64,000 nt of DNA from Porphyromonas sp. COT-290 OH3588 (GCF_000769075.1 NZ_JRFC01000014.1:520296-584295), one strand, 5' to 3'. Shown: positions 25,671-35,727, counted from the stretch's first letter. The notes: generated by a model not told the origin, from the letters alone. A program made the numbers and translations.

Positions 25671-26024
25671 GACCTCGTATTTGCCCCCTAGCAAGCCCTA
25701 CACGGCGTCCTCGGTCACTGGCGTACTCCCCCACAATCAGAAGAAAAGACCAGCCTTAAAAGACTTCATCACAAAATACTAATAACCAGACATATAAAAC
25801 AAGTCTCAAAGGGATTTCATACGATATTACCGCATCTCTTGGTATTCCTTCCCATCAATCTATACGAATTGGTGGACACACCTTAACGCATGAACCCACC
25901 AATCCGTATGAATCTTCCCATGAACTTTGCCGAACCTCACGATCGACCTTTATGAACAACCAGCCCATTACATAAAAAACTTGAGTAACATCTTAATACT
26001 CCTTAACGAAAAAGTAGAAGAATG
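25671..26024 (+). repeat. Dispersed repeat copy B (354 bases)
   Basis: Full-length copy of a five-member family. Module 1 starts GACCTCGTATTTGCCCCCTA. Module 2 has a direct repeat CCCATCAAT (25851-25859) and CCCATGAAC (25917-25925) flanking an inverted repeat, GAATTGGTGGAC (25866-25877) with CCCACCAATCC (25895-25905). The end is CCTTAACGAAAAAGTAGA. No gene lies within it. Ends are imperfectly inverted (start CCTCGTATTTG; end reads CTTCTACTTTT). Confidence 0.88.
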
Positions 26025-26144
26025 TAGGGGTATTTCATCGGGCTAGAGTATAAACTACAGAATGTCACCCACACACCACATGGCTACTCCAAGCTGCTAG
26101 AAACAGCTATCTTAGTATCCGAAATAAGCGAACTAGCATTCATC

Positions 26145-26672
26145 ATGCGGTCAACAACGATAAACAACTCAAGACACCCCCTCTACGAAGCAATCAGCGC
26201 ATTGTATGCTCGGAGCTTTCCTATCTTCGAGCAGAGGACGAGCGACCAACAGGCCTATGCTTTCGCTCACAGCCAATATCGGCTCATTGCGTACACCGAT
26301 CAGGGCGAGCTAATAGGCTTCATCTCCTATTGGGAGTTTGAGGACTATCTATATATTGAGCATTTTGCGATTAATACAGATATCAGAGGGCGAGGGTATG
26401 GTAGCCTGCTACTGAGTACGTTCGTCCAATCGGCCGATAGACGTATCCTGCTAGAGATAGATCCTATCGTTGATGAGGTTTCTCGTGCACGGCAGAGGTT
26501 CTACCAGAGGTGTGGGTTCCACACCAATCCATATCCGCACAGGTACCCTCCCTACCGATGTAGTTACCCTGCTCACTCACTGATTGTATTGACGACTGAG
26601 CAAGTCATTACAGAGGCAGAATACCAAAGATTTGCTCAAGATTTGGCTCAAATCGTGATGCTCCAACCGTAG
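26145..26672 (+). CDS. GNAT family N-acetyltransferase
   Basis: A 175-residue protein with the acetyl-CoA-binding motif RGRGYGSLLL near residues 84-93 and a typical following helix. The strand LYIEHFAINTD precedes it, and the segment ARQRFYQRCGFHTN closes the fold. Substrate unknown. It follows repeat copy B by about 120 bases and has its own terminator. No TAnnTTTG promoter is clear in the intervening region. Confidence 0.87.
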   Translation: MRSTTINNSRHPLYEAISALYARSFPIFEQRTSDQQAYAFAHSQYRLIAYTDQGELIGFISYWEFEDYLYIEHFAINTDIRGRGYGSLLLSTFVQSADRRILLEIDPIVDEVSRARQRFYQRCGFHTNPYPHRYPPYRCSYPAHSLIVLTTEQVITEAEYQRFAQDLAQIVMLQP

Positions 26673-26704
26673 CGGAGCGCAGATACTTATTCAAGAAAAT
26701 TATT

Positions 26705-26740
26705 AAGCTCCGAGGTATCTACGACCTCGGAGCTTCTTCT
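26705..26740 (+). terminator. Terminator of the GNAT gene
   Basis: AAGCTCCGAGGT (26705-26716) and ACCTCGGAGCTT (26724-26735) form a 12-base perfect stem with a 7-base loop, followed by CTTCT. It lies 33 bases after the stop codon. Confidence 0.82.
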
Positions 26741-26782
26741 TATCTTTGCTTGCAGAGGCAGCCAATCGGCTATGTATATTTG
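26741..26782 (+). promoter_or_regulatory. Two tandem -7 elements before the DUF4248 gene
   Basis: TATCTTTG (26741-26748) and TATATTTG (26775-26782) both match TAnnTTTG; the second is 54 bases before the ATG at 26836. Either or both may be used. Confidence 0.45.
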
Positions 26783-26835
26783 CCTTAGCCTGCTGTCTAT
26801 GTATTTATTGTACTACTTATTTTAATGTATTTCTT

Positions 26836-27114
26836 ATGAAGAGCAATTTCAATGCGCATCTCGCTTCTCCCGAGATGCCTCTGCCAGAGTTTCGCATCTA
26901 CTCGGTCAAGGAGCTGGCAGTCCTCTACTATCCCACCTCTAGCCCCCTCTCGGCGTGCAGGAGCTTCCGCAAGTTGTTACGCACCGACCCTCTTCTTAGG
27001 GACGGATTGGCACAGCGTGGCTTCAAGGCTTACGGACGCAATCTGTCACCAGCTCAGGTAAGGTTCTTACTTGAGCACCTTGGTAGCCCTCGGGAGTTCT
27101 ACGAAGTGCAGTAG
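26836..27114 (+). CDS. DUF4248-like protein
   Basis: A 92-residue soluble protein from the ATG at 26836 (MKSNFNAHLASPEMPLPEFR). The frame is open upstream, to 26746, but that extension covers a promoter and a hydrophobic run without a family match. The pattern FRIYSVKELAVLYYP, then FRKLLRTDPLLRDGL, and RNLSPAQVRFLLEHLGSP, matches DUF4248, a winged-helix-like small domain common in Bacteroidota, often next to DNA-binding or mobile genes. Role unknown. Confidence 0.8.
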   Translation: MKSNFNAHLASPEMPLPEFRIYSVKELAVLYYPTSSPLSACRSFRKLLRTDPLLRDGLAQRGFKAYGRNLSPAQVRFLLEHLGSPREFYEVQ

Positions 27115-27167
27115 ACAAGGCTCACACTAAACACAGTGGCGGTGCATCAGGATATGCGATTCTTGCA

Positions 27168-27232
27168 GTTTACGCACTCTGAAGCATCGAAAAGGGGCTG
27201 CGGCAAAACGAACTTTGCCACAGCCCCTTTAC
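27168..27232. terminator. Bidirectional terminator between DUF4248 and groL, repeated unit
   Basis: AAAGGGGCTGCGGCAAA (27191-27207) and TTTGCCACAGCCCCTTT (27214-27230) form a 17-base stem with one mismatch. On the minus strand it ends groESL and is followed by TCGATGC. The neighbouring ~22 bases (TTGCAGTTTACGCACTCTGA) are shared with the units at 25504 and 40898. Confidence 0.82.
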
Positions 27233-27253
27233 TATAATTGAGTTACTAATGGA

Positions 27254-28909
<1,656 letters not shown>

Positions 28910-28929
28910 TTATGAATACACTTCCGAGT

Positions 28930-29199
28930 TTAGAGCGTAGCTAGAATATCGCTCTGACGCATGATGAGGTACTTCTCGCCTTCGTGCTCGATCTCCGTAC
29001 CAGCGTACTTGCCATAAAGGACGATGTCGCCTACCTTAACGACCATCTCTTCGTCCTTGGTGCCACCACCTACGGCTAGGACTTCCGCCTTAGCAGGCTT
29101 TTCCTTAGCTGAGTCTGGGATAATCACTCCGCCTATTGTCTTCTCTTCTGCAGGAACTGGCTTGACGAGCACACGGTCTGCCAATGGTTTGATGTTCAT
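28930..29199 (-). CDS. groS: Co-chaperonin GroES
   Basis: An 89-residue protein with typical GroES elements ([20 protein letters not shown], the mobile loop, and [20 protein letters not shown]). First gene of groESL. The upstream region carries an imperfect inverted repeat instead of the CIRCE element of HrcA-regulated operons. Confidence 0.97.
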   Translation of the reverse strand: MNIKPLADRVLVKPVPAEEKTIGGVIIPDSAKEKPAKAEVLAVGGGTKDEEMVVKVGDIVLYGKYAGTEIEHEGEKYLIMRQSDILATL

Positions 29200-29234
29200 A
29201 CTTTATTTGATGTTATTTGATTAGTACCATTAAA

Positions 29235-29278
29235 ATTGTCCGAATTTCGGTTTCGTTTCGCTTACAATTTAGGACAAT
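29235..29278 (-). promoter_or_regulatory. Imperfect inverted repeat in the groESL leader
   Basis: ATTGTCCGAATT (29235-29246) faces AATTTAGGACAAT (29266-29278). It lies between the promoter -7 element and the groS start, right where the mRNA would begin. It is not CIRCE (TTAGCACTC-N9-GAGTGCTAA). It could be an operator or a leader hairpin. Confidence 0.45.
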
Positions 29279-29286
29279 ACTTGTGC

Positions 29287-29294
29287 CAAAGTTA
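29287..29294 (-). promoter_or_regulatory. Candidate promoter of groESL
   Basis: On the minus strand TAACTTTG matches TAnnTTTG, 88 bases before the groS ATG. No good -33 element is seen. Confidence 0.5.
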
Positions 29295-29329
29295 CAAATA
29301 CTGCCAATCTGTCACCACGACAGAGGATA

Positions 29330-29713
29330 TCAGCAGAGCAAACGCACCAGATATATCCCCAAAGCAACCAAGGCAATCCCTCCGATGAGACTAAGCAGCA
29401 TATAGGCCATGAGGGGCAGGTACGCCCCTTGCTGGAGCAAGCGCAAATTCTCTAGAGCGAAAGCCGAATAGGTTGTATAGCCACCGCAGAAGCCTGTGAT
29501 AAGCAGTAGCCTCCAGCTCTCGGAGAGTCCATGACGCAGTTCGTAACCTGCCACAAGGCCGATGAGCAGGCAACCGATTAGATTGACAGAGAGTGTTGGC
29601 CAAGGCAATAGGCTATTCGTGGCAATTCGACCCACCCAAAGCCCTACGGCATAACGCAAAACTGCCCCAATCGCTCCCGAGAGAGCGACTAGGACAGTGT
29701 GACTTAGTCCCAT
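29330..29713 (-). CDS. crcB: Fluoride exporter CrcB/Fluc
   Basis: A 127-residue protein with four membrane spans and the Fluc signature: GAIGAVLRYAVG, LSVNLIGCLLIGL, and the central GFCGGYTTYSAFALEN with the aromatic-rich channel residues. The protein exports fluoride as a dimer. It is the last gene of the operon AGE epimerase, mutarotase, YhcH-like, crcB, with a 5-base gap after yhcH. No fluoride riboswitch is visible ahead of it. Confidence 0.93.
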   Translation of the reverse strand: MGLSHTVLVALSGAIGAVLRYAVGLWVGRIATNSLLPWPTLSVNLIGCLLIGLVAGYELRHGLSESWRLLLITGFCGGYTTYSAFALENLRLLQQGAYLPLMAYMLLSLIGGIALVALGIYLVRLLC

Positions 29714-29718
29714 AGAGG

Positions 29719-30171
29719 CTAGTAATTGACAAGTGCTTTGACGATCAGCTTGCGGATTTTGCCCTCGCCAATCAATGGCGCATGCGCGTCCTCTGGATAA
29801 ACCACGGCGAACTGACCGACTTTGAGATCGACATAAGTAGAGGCAGGCTGCTCGAAGAGCATATAGTCGCCCTCCTCGTCGTAGGGCTTAGTAGGCGTAC
29901 CGCAGTCCTGCAAATCACGCCAACCGATACGCTCATTACCCGCCAGTAGGATATGAATATCTAGATACTGACGATGCGCCTCTAGGGGCATTTCTTCCTG
30001 ACGCTTGGCATCAGCCTCCACATTGTTGATGAAGAGGCGATCGCCATCTAGGACGATGCGTTCGAGTGGGGCGTTGAGCAGGTCGTGCGCCTTGATATAG
30101 TCGAATACTTGTTTGAAAGCAGGGTGTAGGCTCTCGTAGCGAGCCGACTCATGAATACTACCAATAATCAT
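29719..30171 (-). CDS. YhcH/YjgK/YiaL family protein
   Basis: A 150-residue protein of the DUF386 family: RYLDIHILLAGNERIGWRD as YLDIHILLAGNERIGW, then YVDLKVGQFAVVYPEDAHAP with the metal-binding His of the cupin-like fold. Members occur in sialic-acid clusters and may act on sugars with an open ring or on anomers. It lies 30 bases after the kelch gene. Substrate not determined by sequence. Confidence 0.88.
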   Translation of the reverse strand: MIIGSIHESARYESLHPAFKQVFDYIKAHDLLNAPLERIVLDGDRLFINNVEADAKRQEEMPLEAHRQYLDIHILLAGNERIGWRDLQDCGTPTKPYDEEGDYMLFEQPASTYVDLKVGQFAVVYPEDAHAPLIGEGKIRKLIVKALVNY

Positions 30172-30201
30172 AAAATGATGAGTTTGATGTGTAGGATATA
30201 A

Positions 30202-31368
30202 CTAATGTTGAACACGAACGATACTACTGGTGCGCACGCCGGGCTTGATCTCTCCGCCGATGATGATGCCGTCTAGATATGCGGCATCGGCTCGAGCCAA
30301 ATCGGGGTGTGCATGCTCTCTACGCCACTTCTGCGTACGCAGGTTGTAGACAAGTATGAAAGGCGTGAAGCTGTACCACTCGGGCTCGTGCAGCAGATAG
30401 GCACGCCCCTCAGCCTCTAGGCGAGAGGTCACACTACTTTGTCCTAGTCGCTTGGCTCGGCGTAGGCGCTGTATGCGCTGCAGAGCTGAGAGAAACTTCG
30501 CCTCGTGTACACCAGAGGTAACCATGATCTCGTCCTCTGCGTACAGGGACATGATACCTCCGCCGAAAGTAGCCCCACGTCTAATAGAAGCGTAGGGCAC
30601 GGGGATTCTCTGCCACGAGGCTTCTTGGTCGTCGGCTCGGAGCGTATAGCAGGAGAGAGCCGTTCGCACACCTTCCTCCCCCTCACTCCCAGAAAAGGCA
30701 CCCATGAAGTAGATATAAGGCTCTTCGTCGAGCCAATACTCCGTAGCGAGTACTTTGAGCAGAGCAGAGCCGGGATAGCTCCTTTCTTCCCGCCAGCCGA
30801 GCTGCGGTTCGTCGAGATCTAGCGAAATCACAGAGTTGGACAGACGACCCGCAACGCTACCGCCAATCAGATAGAGCCGTGAGCGGATAAGCGCCGAAGC
30901 CATTGCACTGCGTGGCTGTGGCAGACTTGGCAACGTTTCGGTGGTCAATTTGCCAGCTTCGTCCACAGAGATGGCATAGACAGAGGCTAGCTCTCGCCCA
31001 CCAGTAGTCTGTCCGCCTGCGACGATGAGCCGCCCGAGATAGGTGCGTCCAGCGGCATAGGCCAATGGCTCGGGCAGATTGCCCAGTCGCTCCCACTCCT
31101 GCCCAGAGAGCAGCCCACATGTTGCGTAGACATGGCTATAGAAGCGTTTCGCTCCCCCCTCGGCCGCTGGCGCATCGGGGAAGTTACATCCGCCTACGAG
31201 CACCACATAGTCTTCGGCGAGCGAGGCGGCGATGTGTCCAGATACACCCTTGGCGTAGTCGGCATCTAGCTGTGGCGTTTGTAGGCGTGTGGCTGATTGG
31301 GCATTCGCCCCACCTACTGCGATGATCAGAAGCGCAGTAAGTAGGGCGAATTTGATTGGCTTAATCAT
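30202..31368 (-). CDS. Kelch-repeat mutarotase-like protein (NanM type)
   Basis: A 388-residue protein with a signal peptide (about residues 1-23, ending GGANAQ) and kelch beta-propeller repeats (VLVGGCNFPDAP, RLIVAGGQTT, RLYLIGGS, YIYFMGAF). It matches the cyclically permuted mutarotase/N-acetylneuraminate epimerase family. In sialic-acid clusters these proteins convert alpha-sialic acid to beta in the periplasm. It lies 11 bases after the AGE gene. A sialidase or lyase is not in the window. Confidence 0.85.
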   Translation of the reverse strand: MIKPIKFALLTALLIIAVGGANAQSATRLQTPQLDADYAKGVSGHIAASLAEDYVVLVGGCNFPDAPAAEGGAKRFYSHVYATCGLLSGQEWERLGNLPEPLAYAAGRTYLGRLIVAGGQTTGGRELASVYAISVDEAGKLTTETLPSLPQPRSAMASALIRSRLYLIGGSVAGRLSNSVISLDLDEPQLGWREERSYPGSALLKVLATEYWLDEEPYIYFMGAFSGSEGEEGVRTALSCYTLRADDQEASWQRIPVPYASIRRGATFGGGIMSLYAEDEIMVTSGVHEAKFLSALQRIQRLRRAKRLGQSSVTSRLEAEGRAYLLHEPEWYSFTPFILVYNLRTQKWRREHAHPDLARADAAYLDGIIIGGEIKPGVRTSSIVRVQH

Positions 31369-31379
31369 AAGCTTTTTGT

Positions 31380-32564
31380 TTAGAGTTTTGCTAGCATCTC
31401 TTGGCAGAGCTGATAGCTCTTGATCATCATACGGGGAATGTGGAATGGACCTTTGAAGATATTACCCTTGGCAGGTTGAGCTACCGAGCCGTCCCGATGC
31501 AGATAACCATACCACTCTCCGAATTCGTTGTCTGGGAAATGAGCATACGTCCAATCGCTGATTTGGCGATGCATCTGCATATACTTCTCATCTCCGCTAA
31601 GCTGATAGGCGTAGAGTGTGGCGATGATTGCTTCGGTCTGTGGCCACCAGAACTTCATATCTTGCGAATAGTCCTGTGCGGGGAAGCCCTTGCAATCTCT
31701 GAAGTTGATGATACCGCCATACTCCTGATCCCAGCCCCAGTCCCAAGACCAGTCTAGAATCGTAAGAGCCATATCCTGCAGCTCCTTATCGCCTCCACGA
31801 TATTTCACTTCGTCGAGCAGGAACCACGCTGTCTCGATGCAGTGGCCGGGATTAATTAGTCGGCCATTGATTGTGTCGATAAACTCACCATGCTCACCTA
31901 CTCCCTCAAGAAGCGCCTTGTACTCGGGCTTCATGAAGTATGTTTTGAGCTCATAGATCGAGTCGGCGATCTGCTTGTCGAGTGCAGGATCGGCAATAGC
32001 TGAGCGCAAACGAGCCGCTACATTGAGCATAATCATGACGATCGAGTGCGATCGTCCCTTGACGTGTGGCTCATACTTAGCTGGCAGTGCGCCGGGTGTA
32101 GCGAGCCAGCCCTGCACCTGCTTGAAGAGTGCTAGGGCACGCTCTGCATAAGATCTATCGCCCGAGGCGATGCTGTACTCCGCCATAGCGATGATGGCGA
32201 AGGTTTCGCTGAAGACATAGCGACGCAAGCGCAGGGGTGTACCGTCTGCCATTACCTCGAAGTACATACGACCATCGGCGTTGAAACAGTGCTGCAAGAG
32301 GAAGTCTATACAACTCTTACTTGCCTCTAGGTATTCGGCTCTAGGCTCTATTTCGTTGTAGGCATTGGCAAAAATGTATCCTGCGCGCCCCTGAAACCAA
32401 ACACTCTTGGTGCCGTCCATCAGCTTGCCATCTCTATCTAGGCAGGTATATATGCCACCATGCACAGGATCCAACCCATGCTTGAGCCAGAAATTAAGGA
32501 TATTATCTTGGAGCTCACTGCGATAACGCTCAGCCCAATAAGTCAAATAAGTCTTGATGTCCAT
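31380..32564 (-). CDS. N-acylglucosamine 2-epimerase (AGE) family enzyme
   Basis: A 394-residue protein of the AGE/renin-binding family with an (alpha/alpha)6 barrel: GYIFANAYNEIE, GRSHSIVMIMLNVAARL, the conserved NPGHCIETAWFLLDE, and the C-terminal YGGIINFRDCKG and EFGEWYGYLHRDG with putative catalytic His residues. It interconverts N-acetylglucosamine and N-acetylmannosamine, the step after sialic-acid cleavage. First gene of the operon, with a promoter candidate about 30 bases upstream. Confidence 0.88.
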   Translation of the reverse strand: MDIKTYLTYWAERYRSELQDNILNFWLKHGLDPVHGGIYTCLDRDGKLMDGTKSVWFQGRAGYIFANAYNEIEPRAEYLEASKSCIDFLLQHCFNADGRMYFEVMADGTPLRLRRYVFSETFAIIAMAEYSIASGDRSYAERALALFKQVQGWLATPGALPAKYEPHVKGRSHSIVMIMLNVAARLRSAIADPALDKQIADSIYELKTYFMKPEYKALLEGVGEHGEFIDTINGRLINPGHCIETAWFLLDEVKYRGGDKELQDMALTILDWSWDWGWDQEYGGIINFRDCKGFPAQDYSQDMKFWWPQTEAIIATLYAYQLSGDEKYMQMHRQISDWTYAHFPDNEFGEWYGYLHRDGSVAQPAKGNIFKGPFHIPRMMIKSYQLCQEMLAKL

Positions 32565-32593
32565 TGAGGTAATTAAAACAATTTACAATATGA

Positions 32594-32601
32594 CAAAAGT
32601 A
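32594..32601 (-). promoter_or_regulatory. Candidate promoter of the AGE operon
   Basis: On the minus strand TACTTTTG matches TAnnTTTG, 29 bases before the ATG at 32564. The -33 element is weak. Confidence 0.5.
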
Positions 32602-32733
32602 ATCCTAATCTCCCAATATAGCAAGCAGATAGCCCCTCGGCAAACAGCACGAATGCGTTGGTCCATTAGAATACAAGTAAAACAGAGGGAAGAGGAATGC
32701 AAAAAAGTGTCAAGGAGGACTTTAACAAGCATA

Positions 32734-32765
32734 AATAAAAAAGGGGAGCTAATTAGCTCCCCTTT
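32734..32765 (-). terminator. Terminator of tRNA-Gln
   Basis: The palindrome GGGGAGCTAATTAGCTCCCC with flanking A/T pairs (32740-32765) is followed on the minus strand by TTTTTTATTT. It ends right beside the tRNA 3' end. Confidence 0.88.
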
Positions 32766-32767
32766 AG

Positions 32768-32838
32768 TTGCCTCATAAGGACTCGAACCTTAACAAACAG
32801 GACCAGAATCTGTTGTGCTACCATTACACCATGAGGCA
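32768..32838 (-). tRNA. tRNA-Gln, anticodon CUG
   Basis: The minus strand folds as a cloverleaf: acceptor TGCCTCA pairs with TGAGGCA, T-arm loop GTTCGAGTC, anticodon loop TTCTGGT with anticodon CTG. The CCA end is not encoded. The anticodon-stem pair nearest the loop is A with C instead of a Watson-Crick pair. The gene has its own promoter and terminator. Confidence 0.92.
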
Positions 32839-32876
32839 ATCACATTCGGATAAGAAAAATTTCCTAAATCCGACGG

Positions 32877-32906
32877 CAAAGGTAATACTAATTTCCAAAT
32901 ACACAA
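32877..32906 (-). promoter_or_regulatory. Promoter of tRNA-Gln
   Basis: On the minus strand TTG (32904-32906), 19 bases, then TACCTTTG (32877-32884), 38 bases before the mature 5' end. The same arrangement and similar flanks precede tRNA-Val at 63217. Confidence 0.75.
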
Positions 32907-32930
32907 GCGAGGTGAGAGAAAATGCAGCCA

Positions 32931-34382
32931 CTACAGCTCACGGCGCAACCTAGCTACCGGTAGCTTCAACTGCTCCCGATACTTCGCCACAGTGCGCCTA
33001 GCCAGAGGGTAACCCTGCTTGGCAAGCAAATCAACCAGCTCGGCATCTGTATAGGGATTGTGCTTGTCTTCCTCCGAGATTAGGAGCTCCAGAGCCTGCT
33101 TGATCTGTCGCGTGGAGATCTCCTCCCCCTCATCGTTGGTAATGCCCTCGCCAAAGAAAAATTTGAGCGAATAGACACCGTGATCCGTTTGCACACTCTT
33201 GCTATTGCTCACACGGCTAATAGTACTAATGTCTAGCCCTGTGGCCTCGGCGATATCTCGCAGAACCATGGGGCGCAAGTCGCTCAGCTCACCCGAGAGG
33301 AAGAATGCGTGCTGGTGCGCCACAATGGCAAGCATAGTCTGTCTAAGCGTCTGTTGCCTCTGAGCCACAGCGTCTATGAACCAACGAGCTTGCTCTACCT
33401 TATGCTTGAGGAAAGTCATCGCTTCTCGTCGCTTACGGTCTGCTGATCCCTGCTGGACGTCCTCGAGCATAGCCACATAGGTAGGGCTAAGTCTAAGCGG
33501 TGTGAGCTCTCGCTCGTGTACAAGCGCCACGGTAAGCTCACCATCGACCTCCGAAACGATGAAGTCGGGGGCGTACTGCATCATACGGCTCTCCTCATCG
33601 CTCCCTAGCCCCGAGGTCGGACGTGGGTTGAGTTTAGCCACCAGAGCGTAGACCTCCGAGAGCTCATCTTGGCTAATCTCGAGCGAAGCGCAGAGCTTGT
33701 CGAAGCGTTTATTGACGAAGTCGTCGTAGTGATGGCGTAGGATCGTCAGCGCTAGAGCTATACCAAGACGAGATCCCTCCACTCTACGCTCTAGTTGTAG
33801 GATTAGACACTCCTGCAAGTTGCGAGCTGCAATGCCAGCAGGCTCAAGCCCTTGAATACGTTTGATAAGTTCCCTCAACTCGTATTCGCTCGCCTCAATA
33901 CCTACCTTGAAGAGCAGATCGTCTTGTAGCTGATAGATCGAGCGATCGAGATAACCCTCTGCCGAGAGATTGCCTATAATATAGCGTGCAAGCTCTCGCT
34001 CTCGCTCGGTGAGCTTGGTCAGGCTAAGCTGCTCCATGAGTAGCTCGTCTAGCGATGGCGCAGAGGCAGAGAAAGGGACCTCCTCTCGCTTAGCCTGCCG
34101 CTCTTGTAGCTCTCTGAGTTTATAGGCAGGTATATCATCTTCGCTGGCATACTCCCCTAGCTCCCAGTCCTGCTCGCTCGCCTCGCCTCGGGCCTCGTCG
34201 TCGGCAGAGGATAGGCCCTCTGCCTCGTAGTTCTCCTCGAGAGCTGGGTTCTCCTCAAGCTCCCGCTCTATACGTATCTCTAGCTCGAGGGTTGTCAGCT
34301 CGAGCATCTTGATGGCTTGTATCTGTGCGGGGCTTAGTGTAAGTCCCTGCTCCAGCCGCTGCTGTTGGGTCAGTTTATTCAT
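32931..34382 (-). CDS. rpoN: RNA polymerase sigma-54 factor
   Basis: About 483 residues from the ATG at 34382 (MNKLTQQQRLEQGLTLSPAQ), which opens the Gln-rich region that binds activators. A GTG start 9 bases upstream is possible. An acidic stretch follows (EENPALEENYEAEGLSSADD). The core-binding region and DNA-binding helix-turn-helix come next, ending with the RpoN box (ARRTVAKYRE) and a short tail. It directs transcription that needs enhancer-binding proteins. It begins 8 bases after the murF stop. Confidence 0.95.
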   Translation of the reverse strand: MNKLTQQQRLEQGLTLSPAQIQAIKMLELTTLELEIRIERELEENPALEENYEAEGLSSADDEARGEASEQDWELGEYASEDDIPAYKLRELQERQAKREEVPFSASAPSLDELLMEQLSLTKLTERERELARYIIGNLSAEGYLDRSIYQLQDDLLFKVGIEASEYELRELIKRIQGLEPAGIAARNLQECLILQLERRVEGSRLGIALALTILRHHYDDFVNKRFDKLCASLEISQDELSEVYALVAKLNPRPTSGLGSDEESRMMQYAPDFIVSEVDGELTVALVHERELTPLRLSPTYVAMLEDVQQGSADRKRREAMTFLKHKVEQARWFIDAVAQRQQTLRQTMLAIVAHQHAFFLSGELSDLRPMVLRDIAEATGLDISTISRVSNSKSVQTDHGVYSLKFFFGEGITNDEGEEISTRQIKQALELLISEEDKHNPYTDAELVDLLAKQGYPLARRTVAKYREQLKLPVARLRREL

Positions 34383-34390
34383 AGTGTCCA

Positions 34391-35701
34391 CTAGAATAGG
34401 TGGAGGATATGCCCTAGACCTATCCCATTGGAGCCCTTGACCAGTACCAAGTAGCCCTTAGGGGGGTGTTGCTCTAGCCAGTGCGCTAGTTCCTCTCTCG
34501 TTAGGAAGCTATTGGCGACCTCTCCTAGCTCTTGGCGCCACTTAGGGCCACAGTAGAGTACTTGGTCTTGCTCGCCTAGCAGTGCCTCTACCTCCCGACG
34601 CAACTTGTGGTGGGCAGCCTCACTCTCGGCCCCTAGCTCATTCATATCTCCAAGCACCAAAAGTCTAGGACGATCGACCGATAGGCTGACAAGGTTGCGC
34701 AGGGCGGTGTGCATACTCGAGGGATTGGCATTGTAGGCATCGGCGATGAGCCAGTTGTGCTCGGTTTCAATGAGCTGACTGCGGCTATTGCTTGGGGCAT
34801 AGTCTGCCAAGGCTTGGGAGATGTCCTCTACTGGCACATCGAAGTAGAGCCCCATGGCGATAGCGGCCAAAGCATTGTCTAGATTGTAGCCCCCCACCAA
34901 CCTCGTAGACTGCTTGCACTCGGCTATCTGTAGCGTGGGGCAAAACCATGTGAAGTGTAAGAAAAGCTCACGATTGTCCTCTGGCAAGACACCTCTAACT
35001 ACTGCCTCCTCGCCCTGACCATAGGTAACGGCAGGGATACCACGCCCTAGGTCACGAAGCGTAGCGTCCTCCTCTCTGAGGAATATCTTGCCCTCATGCG
35101 CCCTAAGCCAGTCGTACAGCTCGCCCTTAGTCTTGATGACCCCGATGAGCGAACCGAAGCCCTCTAGATGCGCCAGCCCTACATTAGTAATAAGGCCGTA
35201 GTTGGGTTGGGCAATGGCGCATAGCTCAGCAATGTCGCCCGGCTTACTCGCCCCCATCTCGATGAGTGCGATCTGATGCTCAGAGGTAAGGCGCAGCAGA
35301 GTAAGCGGTACGCCGATATGGTTGTTTAGATTACCCTCGGTGTAGAGCAGGTTGTAGCTCTTGGCGAGTACGGCAGCAGCGAGCTCTTTGGTCGTCGTCT
35401 TGCCATTCGTCCCAGTAATCGCAATGACGGGAGTAGCTAGAGCTTGCCTATGATGTGCCGCCAGAGCTTGTAGAGCCTCCAGCACATTAGGCACATGGAG
35501 CAGCCGCTCCCCTACGAGCGAGGCATCATCTACGACGGCATAGGCAGCCCCTGCCTCTATGGCCGATAGGGCGTACTGGTTGCCATCGAATCTCTCTCCT
35601 CGCAGAGCGAAGAAGATGCTGTCGGGCGTGATACTTCGGCTATCGGTAGAGATCGCTGGGTGCTCTAGATAGAGGCTATATAGTTGTTCTATTGTCGTCA
35701 T
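34391..35701 (-). CDS. murF: UDP-N-acetylmuramoyl-tripeptide-D-alanyl-D-alanine ligase
   Basis: About 436 residues from the ATG at 35701 (MTTIEQLYSLYLEHPAISTD). An upstream extension of 17 codons to 35752 lacks family resemblance. The ATP-binding motif GTNGKTTTKEL, STDSRSITPDSIFFALRGER at the N-terminus, and LIADAYNANPSSM are typical of MurF. It adds D-Ala-D-Ala to the cell-wall precursor. Co-transcribed with rpoN. Confidence 0.95.
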   Translation of the reverse strand: MTTIEQLYSLYLEHPAISTDSRSITPDSIFFALRGERFDGNQYALSAIEAGAAYAVVDDASLVGERLLHVPNVLEALQALAAHHRQALATPVIAITGTNGKTTTKELAAAVLAKSYNLLYTEGNLNNHIGVPLTLLRLTSEHQIALIEMGASKPGDIAELCAIAQPNYGLITNVGLAHLEGFGSLIGVIKTKGELYDWLRAHEGKIFLREEDATLRDLGRGIPAVTYGQGEEAVVRGVLPEDNRELFLHFTWFCPTLQIAECKQSTRLVGGYNLDNALAAIAMGLYFDVPVEDISQALADYAPSNSRSQLIETEHNWLIADAYNANPSSMHTALRNLVSLSVDRPRLLVLGDMNELGAESEAAHHKLRREVEALLGEQDQVLYCGPKWRQELGEVANSFLTREELAHWLEQHPPKGYLVLVKGSNGIGLGHILHLF

Positions 35702-35727
35702 ATCTACTCCTAAATTTTGATGATATA

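Noticed and set aside
29200-29300. CIRCE element for HrcA at groESL
   Set aside because: The inverted repeat present does not match TTAGCACTC-N9-GAGTGCTAA.
29700-29760. Fluoride riboswitch before crcB
   Set aside because: Only 5 bases separate crcB from the preceding gene and no riboswitch core is seen.
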